A stretch of 37,394 bases of DNA from an uncultured euryarchaeote. Its GTDB lineage: Archaea; Thermoplasmatota; Poseidoniia; Poseidoniales; Poseidoniaceae. Below, piece by piece: positions 8,248 through 15,900 of this stretch (position 1 is the first letter of the stretch; every line of letters starts with the position of its first letter). A program made the translations under genes and the position numbers. The notes beneath the pieces were generated by a model. It searched no databases and had not been told where the DNA came from. It saw only the letters and a program-made list of their open reading frames with translations. The stretch covers positions 1 through 37,394 of the forward strand of contig CALCOP010000094.1 in NCBI GenBank assembly GCA_937897365.1, written 5' to 3'.

Positions 8248-8254
8248 ACGGCAG

Positions 8255-9421
8255 TTATGGCGAACGAAGGCGTTCAAGAAGATTACCTCGACGATGTTTT
8301 GAGATACCCAAAGGAACTGGTAGGGTTTGCTCCAACTGAATTTCTTCCCACCATGCCGCTTCGCAAGAACAAGAAAGACCTTCAAATTCATCAAGTTCTC
8401 CTGATACTGCATACCTTTCGATGGCAGCAACCACCGCTGAATCACATGAGCCGCAATTGTGAGCACCTCGAACACGCCCACCAGCAGTCGGATGAATGAT
8501 AAGACGACAAACTTGGTCGGCATCTCCGTTCTTACCGCCGTTTGGATGAATTGTTGGATGAACTCTGCGGATCATCTCGACCAAAGACCAAAGCCAGGGT
8601 GGGCGGTATTCGTTATTTCGATGAAGTCTGTCGATAATTGTCCCACGTTGGATATTCATCGGGTTAACCGAGACTTCATCACTCCTCTGTGCGACATCCT
8701 CAATCCATTTTACGCCGTGAATTAAAGCGTCTGCCTCGCTCATAAAAGGCGGCTTAAACATCAGATAAGTCTTAATCCGAATATTGAACTTTTTCAAGTT
8801 CGCCACCGCTCTATCCCATGATTTGGTTGTGAATCCCTTGTTAATATGGAAACGAAGAACTTCGTCATCGTAAGCCTCAAGCCCGACAGCAACAGCGAAG
8901 CTTTGGTTGATTTTCGTAGCCCAAGCGAGTTTCTTTTCGGTCAATTGTTCACAACGACTTTCGACAATCAATTCCTTCCCGAGTTCTTGACAATCACGTA
9001 ATACTGTTTCTTGGAACTCTATTGGGATTTCTCGGTCTTCCAAGAGTGACCCGCTGGTATAGACCTTTACCATCGCATGGTCTTTGAAATCGTCGTACTT
9101 TTCCTTCGCGTATGCCCACTGCGCATGTAAATCATCATTGGTAACATCGTCTCTCGTGTCGTTGAAATATCCACAAAATGTACAGCCACTCGACCACCAC
9201 CAATGACAACCCTTGGTGCGCAAAATAACCGTTACAGCACTGCATGGAGTCCCATTGGCAAGGGTTTCAGGAGTGTAATAAACAGTTGCAGGCTCATTTG
9301 CGTCCCATGATTGCTGTCGTGCTCGGGCCCATGGAGTATTTGCGGGTGCCTTGACCAAGTCATGGATACGGGCACCTTTGTTGCCCTCTCCAACTAAAGT
9401 CAATGGTTTTGGCCCCGACAT
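8255..9421 (-). CDS. raSEA: Archaeosine biosynthesis radical SAM protein RaSEA
   Basis: An Elp3-like radical SAM protein of 388 aa. The [4Fe-4S] motif is unusual, C72-x7-C80-x2-C83 (KGCHWWWSSGCTFCGYF), which is the pattern of the archaeosine radical SAM family (TIGR01210-type). Further landmarks are VKVYTSGSLLEDREIP, ESRCEQLTEKKL, VAVGLEAYDDEVLR and NPMNIQRGTIIDRL, plus C-terminal cysteines (HNCGSC, LSCSC). In Thermococcus the protein works with ArcS to turn the lysine adduct on preQ0-modified tRNA position 15 into archaeosine; ArcS is not in this window. The start chosen is ATG at 9421 with AGGGGA 8 nt upstream; an in-frame TTG at 9424 is the alternative. It lies in the same-strand run after the decarboxylase gene, with a 63-nt gap. 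Confidence 0.88.
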   Translation of the reverse strand: MSGPKPLTLVGEGNKGARIHDLVKAPANTPWARARQQSWDANEPATVYYTPETLANGTPCSAVTVILRTKGCHWWWSSGCTFCGYFNDTRDDVTNDDLHAQWAYAKEKYDDFKDHAMVKVYTSGSLLEDREIPIEFQETVLRDCQELGKELIVESRCEQLTEKKLAWATKINQSFAVAVGLEAYDDEVLRFHINKGFTTKSWDRAVANLKKFNIRIKTYLMFKPPFMSEADALIHGVKWIEDVAQRSDEVSVNPMNIQRGTIIDRLHRNNEYRPPWLWSLVEMIRRVHPTIHPNGGKNGDADQVCRLIIHPTAGGRVRGAHNCGSCDSAVVAAIERYAVSGELDEFEGLSCSCEAAWWEEIQLEQTLPVPLGISKHRRGNLLERLRSP

Positions 9422-9484
9422 CAAGTTCCCCTATGTGAAGTGGCTCGGCTTTGAGGTTTCAAACCACCGCACAGAAAAATCAAA

Positions 9485-10336
9485 TCAATTCCCTATGGGA
9501 GTGAACAAAATAGAGCTACCTGCTTGAACGAATTCCCCCTTTGGAAATTCAGGATTTTGTTCCTCTGCAGAACATACATTCGGGGTGAAAAATGCTGCGC
9601 ATACTCGCAAATCAACACGAGAACCAAGTCGAATCATTCCGTAGCGTTGTCCTCGACGAACCTCGGAATCAACATCAAGCCATGGAACGATGGTTCGTGC
9701 CAAGGCACCAGAAATTTGAGTAACTTCGACGAACAGTCCTTCCTTGCTTTTGAAAACGCTACGGACTCGTTCGTTATACTGGCTTTCCTTTTTGTACGCA
9801 GCAACAAATGGACCTCGGCGCAATCCCTTTCCGGCCCTATGTTCCATTCGATGTAACGTGCCTGCAAGTGGCGCACGATTGACATGAACGTCTAAGGGTG
9901 ACATGAAAATGGCAACTCGGAAAACATCCGTATCTGATTCTTGTCCCTTTGGGACTGCATCAAAGCGTTGCTCAGTTTCAAATTGAAGGGGATTTGACGT
10001 TGGCTCTGGAAACCAATCCCCGGTTAAGGCGTCCGTCACACACATTCCAGATTCAATCTCTGATTTTGAGGGGCGGCGACCGGTGGCGCGCTCACGTCGA
10101 ATGAACATAACACGTCCATCGGCAGGACTGACCAGCACTCCCTTGTCACGAGGAATTGGCCTGTCTGGGTCTCTCCAAAAATTAGCGAAGAAGGCTGAAA
10201 GCATGAAACAAAAGATGCCAAAAAAGGGAATGAGTCCATACAGGGGGTCGATTACTGCACCAATAATGAGTGCACTACCACCCATGAGAATTGGGATGAG
10301 AACTGGAGCGTGGCCACCATGGGCCAAACCTGCCAT
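9485..10336 (-). CDS. asd: Phosphatidylserine/archaetidylserine decarboxylase proenzyme
   Basis: A 283-aa pyruvoyl-dependent decarboxylase of the short (PSD-A) type. Two N-terminal membrane helices (~9-50) precede FWRDPDRPIP, the signature VSPADGRV (69-76), FMSPLDVHVNRAP (144-156) and the self-cleavage site Gly238-Ser239 in RLGSRVDL. Autocleavage at LGS gives a short alpha chain with an N-terminal pyruvoyl group. In archaea the enzyme converts archaetidylserine to archaetidylethanolamine, a polar lipid head group. The presence of Psd/Asd implies a CDP-archaeol serine transferase elsewhere in the genome. It starts 9 nt after the stop of the coiled-coil gene and is probably co-transcribed with it. 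Confidence 0.9.
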   Translation of the reverse strand: MAGLAHGGHAPVLIPILMGGSALIIGAVIDPLYGLIPFFGIFCFMLSAFFANFWRDPDRPIPRDKGVLVSPADGRVMFIRRERATGRRPSKSEIESGMCVTDALTGDWFPEPTSNPLQFETEQRFDAVPKGQESDTDVFRVAIFMSPLDVHVNRAPLAGTLHRMEHRAGKGLRRGPFVAAYKKESQYNERVRSVFKSKEGLFVEVTQISGALARTIVPWLDVDSEVRRGQRYGMIRLGSRVDLRVCAAFFTPNVCSAEEQNPEFPKGEFVQAGSSILFTPIGN

Positions 10337-10345
10337 AAAAAACCC

Positions 10346-11146
10346 TCAATCAGTAGCCCAAGGATCTTCGCCGTCTGCCCAAGTAGCAGCTGCTGTCGTT
10401 CCAGAACTGGCTTTCTCTTCAACAACTTCTTCAGTAGCCTTTTCGGTTACTTCTTCGGTCGATTCTTCGGTCGATTCTTCAGATGCAGGAGTTGCTTCTT
10501 CTGCGGTGGTTTCTTCCACCACTTCCGGAGATTCAGCGCTTTCTGAAGAGTTAATCGATTCTGCTTCTTCAATCGTCATTTCAGCTGCACGAGATTCAAC
10601 CATTTCTTCGATTCTTTCGGTGAAGGCACGAGCCATGTGTTGTGATTTTCGTTCTGCTTCAATTGCGCTTTCAATCATCTCATATCGTACCTTAATCGCT
10701 TGATTAAGGTCCTCAAAAATCTTCATGTGGTCGACATACCAGTCGTCACGAGCCTTCATCTCTTTAACAGCAAGGTGAAGGTCGTTGTCAAGTTCTTCGG
10801 CAATTGAATAGACCTTGCCAAGACGGTCTTTTTCTCGAGTATACTTCTCTTCCATTTTCTCGAGTTCAGGTTCAAGCCGTTCAACGGTTTTACTCGACAT
10901 TGCCGCACGAAGTTCAAGTTCGCGAACACGGTTGTCTTTTTCATCAAGCAAACTCTGCAGGGAATCCTTCTCAACTGCGGCTTCAATAATTTCTTTTTCA
11001 AGGACTTCGATTGTAGCAAGTGCATCGTCTAAATCTTGTTGAGTGCCTTGAAATGCCTCATACAGAACTTCAATTTTGACTTTCAAATCCTCAACGGTTT
11101 CCGTTGACGTGGTGTCGGCTGGGGGAATGGCTCCTTCTTCGGTCAT
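10346..11146 (-). CDS. Coiled-coil protein with acidic Glu/Thr/Ser-rich tail
   Basis: No named family recognised. From the preferred start at 11146 (266 aa) it has a short acidic N-terminus, then a long heptad-rich region at about 15-190 (VEDLKVKIEVLYEAF, LEKEIIEAAVEKDSL, LEPELEKMEEKYTREK), then a tail dominated by Glu, Thr, Ser and Ala with repeated TEEV/STEE units, ending GEDPWATD. The ATG has GGGTGA 5 nt upstream. A longer version from TTG at 11254 would add a hydrophobic stretch (YLGLLSTLSGVGLIGWRCV) and overlap the upstream stop by 4 nt (TTGA); if real, the protein would be membrane-anchored. Coiled coil plus acidic tail suggests a structural or scaffold role, but nothing fixes it. Confidence 0.7.
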   Translation of the reverse strand: MTEEGAIPPADTTSTETVEDLKVKIEVLYEAFQGTQQDLDDALATIEVLEKEIIEAAVEKDSLQSLLDEKDNRVRELELRAAMSSKTVERLEPELEKMEEKYTREKDRLGKVYSIAEELDNDLHLAVKEMKARDDWYVDHMKIFEDLNQAIKVRYEMIESAIEAERKSQHMARAFTERIEEMVESRAAEMTIEEAESINSSESAESPEVVEETTAEEATPASEESTEESTEEVTEKATEEVVEEKASSGTTAAATWADGEDPWATD

Positions 11147-11156
11147 TGTTTCACCC

Positions 11157-11170
11157 GGAGGCAAGCCTCC
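11157..11170 (-). promoter_or_regulatory. 14-bp perfect palindrome just upstream of the coiled-coil start
   Basis: GGAGGC-TT-GCCTCC lies immediately before the GGGTGA ribosome-binding site of the 11146 start. Its left arm is itself Shine-Dalgarno-like, so pairing could affect translation of the gene. The loop of two bases is tight for RNA; a dimeric-protein site is the alternative. If translation starts at 11254 this is coding DNA and may mean nothing. Confidence 0.3.
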
Positions 11171-11250
11171 ATGAACAGCCACACACCTCCACCCTATCAA
11201 GCCGACGCCTGAAAGCGTAGATAAAAGACCAAGATATTCAACGACTGGAA

Positions 11251-12213
11251 TCAACGAAAAGAGTCGGTAATTGCTACGAGTTCTCTTGCAATACTCACTT
11301 CTCCCATTGAGTGCCCGGCGTCTTGAACGATTATCAAATTACTACTGGGTAATGCTTTGTGCAACTCCCATGCACTGCGAGCAGGACAGACGACATCGTA
11401 TCGACCTTGAACGATGTTACATGGAATCTCCTGAATGGTATCAACGTGGTTGAGAATATGCGCTTCATCCAGAAAAATACCATTGATGAAGTAGTGGCAT
11501 TCTATTCTCGCAAAAGCAACGGCAAAATCGAGGTCTTCGGCTTTTTCAAGGTAGGAAGCATCGGGGAAAAGCCGGCTTGTAGCCATTTCCCAGCGCGTCC
11601 ATTCTTTTGCTGCTGCACGGCGAATTTCAACATCATCGCTGGTTAAACGAGTGTGATATGCCTGGATGAGATCGCCTTGTTCCTGCTTCGGAATATGTTC
11701 GCGATAGGATTCAAAGGCATCGGGAAAGATATGACTGGCTCCATCTTGATAAAACCAGTGTAACTCACTTTTACGACACATAAAAATGCCCCGAAGCATC
11801 AAACTCTCAACTCTCTTTGGGTATTCTTGGGCATATACGAGCGACAGTGTTGAGCCCCACGAGCCTCCAAAAACATGCCACTTCTCAATTCCAAATGCCT
11901 CTCTAAGTTGTTCAATATCGCTAACAGAGGCTTGCGTATTATTTTCTGTGAGTTCTGCATAAGGCGTAGACTTTCCACAACCTCGTTGGTCAAATTGTAT
12001 GATGTTATACACTGCTGGATCGAAATATTGTCGGTATGCTGGTTGACCTCCACCGCCAGGCCCACCGTGAATGACAATTACGGGTAAACCACCTGGATTA
12101 CCGCTTTTTTCCCACGCAATGGTATGCATTTCAGAAACGCTGAGCATTCCGGAATCATAGGGTTCAATTGGAGGATAGAGTACGTCATCGAGCGTCGTGG
12201 TAACATCGAGCAT
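11251..12213 (-). CDS. pip: Proline iminopeptidase-like alpha/beta hydrolase (peptidase S33)
   Basis: A 320-aa cytosolic alpha/beta hydrolase. Family marks are the oxyanion segment HGGPGGGG (49-56), FDQRGCGKSTP (74-84), the nucleophile elbow GGSWGS with Ser118, then Asp273 (QGRYDVVCP) and His301 (DAGHS), which complete the catalytic triad. The cap contains W and E residues (FYQDGASHIFPDA, EWTRWEMATS) typical of prolyl iminopeptidases, which remove N-terminal proline from peptides. The start is set at ATG 12213, preceded closely by GGAGGG (12217-12222); the 34 extra residues of the longer open frame overlap the divergent methyltransferase and lack family similarity. It is probably the first gene of the minus-strand run down to 4588. 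Confidence 0.87.
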   Translation of the reverse strand: MLDVTTTLDDVLYPPIEPYDSGMLSVSEMHTIAWEKSGNPGGLPVIVIHGGPGGGGQPAYRQYFDPAVYNIIQFDQRGCGKSTPYAELTENNTQASVSDIEQLREAFGIEKWHVFGGSWGSTLSLVYAQEYPKRVESLMLRGIFMCRKSELHWFYQDGASHIFPDAFESYREHIPKQEQGDLIQAYHTRLTSDDVEIRRAAAKEWTRWEMATSRLFPDASYLEKAEDLDFAVAFARIECHYFINGIFLDEAHILNHVDTIQEIPCNIVQGRYDVVCPARSAWELHKALPSSNLIIVQDAGHSMGEVSIARELVAITDSFR

Positions 12214-12230
12214 GAACCCTCCATCACGAG

Positions 12231-12908
12231 GTGAATGATGTTCCTTTCGCAATGGACATCTTCTTGGAATGGTTCGGCTCAAAGCCAAACATGGGCCGGA
12301 GAAAAGCAACTGCATTGTTCAGCGAGTGGGCAATGAAAGGAAAAGATGAGGGGATGGAGCGCGGACATGCAGCTTCAGTTCAAGAAATGTTACAACTCGC
12401 CCAAATTCCCCGAGCAAGCCCGTACTCTGCTATCGATGTTGGTTGCGGAAACGGATGGGTGTGTCGAAAAATAAATGACGACCCTATGTGCCAAAAAGTG
12501 GAAGGCGTCGATGGTTCGGCTACGATGATAGAAAAAGCAAAGGAAACGGACCCTGCTGGGTTTTACTTCCACGGAAACCTCCCTGAGTGGGAGCCCACAG
12601 AGGGCGTCGATTTCATTCACAGTATGGAGTTTCTCTATTACCTCAAAGACCCTGCAGCAATGCTCAAAATCTTTCATGATTCATGGCTCAACAGCGATGG
12701 AATGTTGGTCGCTGGCGTCGACCATTATCTTGAAAATCAAGACAGTTTAACTTGGCCTGATGCCCTCGATGTGCACATGACTACAATGAGCGAAGAGCAG
12801 TGGCATGAAGCGATGTTAAAGGCTGGTTTTGTCAATGTAACAATGCACCGTGTCGGATTGAAAGAAGGCTTTGTTGGGACCCTGGTGATGGTCGGACACA
12901 AACAATAA
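12231..12908 (+). CDS. Class I SAM-dependent methyltransferase
   Basis: A 225-aa Rossmann-fold methyltransferase. Motif I is AIDVGCGNGWVCRKI (SAM-binding glycine loop ~68-76), motif II-like EGVDGSATMIEKAKE follows (acidic Asp at the ribose position), then VDFIHSMEFLYYLKDP (motif IV region) and DSWLNSDGMLVAGVDHY. The pattern matches the Methyltransf_11/25 type that acts on small molecules; the substrate cannot be read. The start could be GTG at 12231 or ATG at 12252; neither has a clear ribosome-binding site. It is divergent from the hydrolase gene, with 17 nt between starts, and ends one base before the convergent AddA-like gene. Confidence 0.82.
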   Translation: MNDVPFAMDIFLEWFGSKPNMGRRKATALFSEWAMKGKDEGMERGHAASVQEMLQLAQIPRASPYSAIDVGCGNGWVCRKINDDPMCQKVEGVDGSATMIEKAKETDPAGFYFHGNLPEWEPTEGVDFIHSMEFLYYLKDPAAMLKIFHDSWLNSDGMLVAGVDHYLENQDSLTWPDALDVHMTTMSEEQWHEAMLKAGFVNVTMHRVGLKEGFVGTLVMVGHKQ

Positions 12909-12909
12909 C

Positions 12910-15900
12910 TCATTTCCTTAAGGGGCGAGGGCCGAGTGTGTCACCTTCTCCAACACAGAGGCGAATATCTCCACGACAAAATGAGCACGATGGACAGGTA
13001 TTGTTGCTTCCTTCGCCTCCAATTGGTGGCTCACTGACTGTTTCGGGCGCAGCAGATAGCTGAGCCATCCATTCGAGATGTTGTGAAAACACTGCCTTTG
13101 CATCATCAAATTCTGTGCTCGTCATTTGAAGAATCCTTCCGGACGCCCCCATGAGTAGAGAGGGAGGGAGTATGGTTCGACGTTCAGATTCAGGTTTTTG
13201 TTGCTCCATTGATTCAAGTGCAAGTGAATACAAAGTAAGTTGGAGTTTATGTTGCTCAAGAATCGATCTCTCGGCTGGTGTTGAAGGAAAAGGACTGAGA
13301 ACATCGCCTTCATATTGTTGTAAAGGACTTCCCTCCATCGGGTTTTCAGGATTAAACGAATCACGGCAACCTTTGGTTTTCAAATCAACAACTTGCAAAA
13401 ATCCATGGCCCTCACTGTTGCGTAAGGCGAGAACAAGGTCGGCTCTACCATCAAATACAATATCGACATGGTCAACCTTTGAAAGCGCAACCGGCCCATT
13501 AACGGAAAATCCGGTTCGATAGAGTTCCTCAAATACAACTTTATTGACGTAATAAAAGGGCAACTCCGTTCTTAAACCTTCGACGACATAACCATGATAT
13601 TGTCCTCCATCGGCGTATTTGCCAAGTAACCCGTCACGAACTAATCGGCCCAATTCAGCTAACCTTTGCGCCGTTGCTTCAGCGATTTCCAAATCCGAAT
13701 TTTCAACCCCGATTCCCTCTTCAGCCATGACCCGGCGAATGGTTTCTCTATCATCGAGCATGTCTTTTCCTTCATACACCCATGCGGGAGGCAAAACAGA
13801 AACCGCTGGAGCATTTTTCGACGCTGGATTGGCAAGACCAATTTCAATCAAACGATGCATGAGCGTCCCAAATGTAGTAGCTTCTGGAAAAGATGACGGT
13901 GATTGGTGTTTCATATTTGGATTCGGTGAGAAGAAGTGCAGTGGCTCTGGATTCCATCCTTTGACTTCTGTGAGCCAATGTTGACGAGGAGAATTATAAC
14001 TTGAATCAAGGCTATGCGCAGGCATTCTCATGATTTGACTAACCTTCGGAAGGGGGGTCGGGGCCAATTTGGGTTGCGAAAGTGCATTCATACGCTGTTC
14101 AATTTCATACCAGTGTTGCAGAGGAGTGAGGGTTTGTAATGTTGGGAAACATTGTGGAGAATGATAAATGTGGATTCCTTCCAACGACGAAATACCGAGT
14201 TTTGAGGTATTCGATAATGAAAACGGGTCCAATGACAGAACTGTTTCCGAGTATGTTGCTAAAGGCGTTGCAAAGTCATCGCTTTCCAATAACCAAGGCG
14301 AGTCTTCGACCGAGTTTTGATGGGAAAGGCTTCGTAGACCATCGAGTAACATTCCTCCCATCGTCTTAAGTGAAGGGCGAACGTTGACATTCAATTTCTG
14401 AGTTTTTGTATCTATTTCTGCAGTCCGATTCGGAGACCCGACCAAAATAAGCCGATCTTTTACTCGAGTGAGGGCAACGTAAAATTCTCGACGGCGCTCT
14501 GCTTGACGTTGAGCGTGGTCAATCCTTTTCGCAAATTCCCAAAGCCCATCATCAGGGCGTTCTCGGGAATTCCAAGGATTAATTCGACCTGCTACAACTT
14601 GAGGGGTGACCAAAACATTGCTTTTTGCTGCGAGAGAAGAGTCTGACTTTCCTGCATGGAACAATCCAGCAACAACAACAACTGGGGCTTGGAGTCCTTT
14701 TGCCCCATGAATTGTCATGATTTGAACTGCACCCCCTGAAGGAGTGGCAATAGCGGATGGGCCTTTCGTTCCAAGACCATCGAGATCCTTGATTCGATTG
14801 TACAGAGCGGCCGGTTCATGTCCCAGCTCATTGCCTATATTGACCAACAATGCGCATAATGATTCTGCGTTTTGGCGAGATGTGTCATCAGGGTAAGCGA
14901 CAAGAAGATCTGAATGATCCAAGATGATGTCAAACACATCGTGAACGGCGCCACAGTGCGCTAAATGTTCCAGATGCAAAGCAAGTGTTCTTACAGATTC
15001 GGTTGGAGCAAAATGCTGTATTTTCTGCCACCAATTCCCTTCAATTTCTTGCGTCATCAAAGCATGACATTGAACATCACTGAATCCCATTATAGGCGAG
15101 CGTGCAAGCGTTAAAGCGGCGTGTCGAGATGTAGGATATGCAAGTAATTCGAGACATGAAAGAAGTGGCAAAACGACCGGTTGAGCAAGCAGTGCACCTT
15201 GGCGATCAGCCATTACGGGTACACCGCGTGACTGAAGTCGAGAAATGAGGTCTGGAATGTGTTTTCGCGAGTGAACAAGAACGAGAATGTCTTCCGGAAG
15301 AACCGTGGTGGCTTGCGGGGAGAGTTGGGTAAATGACCCCTGTTCAGCATTCCAAACCTGGGTTGGTTGTTGAGAGAGTAAAGCCTGGAGTCGAGATGCA
15401 ATTAATTCATTTTCTAAGTGAGTATTCGATGCCTTAGGAGAGGTGAAGGTGTCGAAATATTCGTCCAGCTCAAGACTCGGTTCCTGTGCATCGATTTGTA
15501 ACGGTAAAAGCCATTCTAAAACCCCCTGTTGTTGTGTTTCTCGAGCAGCGCGAAGATGCTGGTGTTCAGCATGCCAATCGCCCGGCAAAAGGTAGTGTCT
15601 CGGGGCAAAGACATCTTGGAACATACCGTTCATGGTATCCATGAGATTCGACAATGTTCGGTGATTAGATGTCAAATCGATGTGCCCCATTGCACGGCGA
15701 TTCTTGCGTTGCTCATCGATAAGATTGAATGCTTTTTCATCATCCTCGAATGCAAATTCAACATGTTCCCAAGGCTGTGAAGGAATCGTTGATTCCTGGA
15801 CTTCTGTCCCGACGATGAACGACCCACTCTCTCCGCCAGCGCCAACGGGGCGGGGGTCACGACCATGCCCATCTCGTCGCAGGTGATCCAGTCGAGGCTC

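Noticed and set aside
12214..12315. 34-residue extension of the hydrolase
   Set aside because: It overlaps the divergent methyltransferase start and does not resemble the family N-terminus; ATG 12213 has GGAGGG close upstream.
13151..13984. Open frames of about 120 residues antisense to the AddA-like gene
   Set aside because: They are Ser/Arg-rich mirror products of a strongly coding region with clear helicase-nuclease motifs; no family features of their own.
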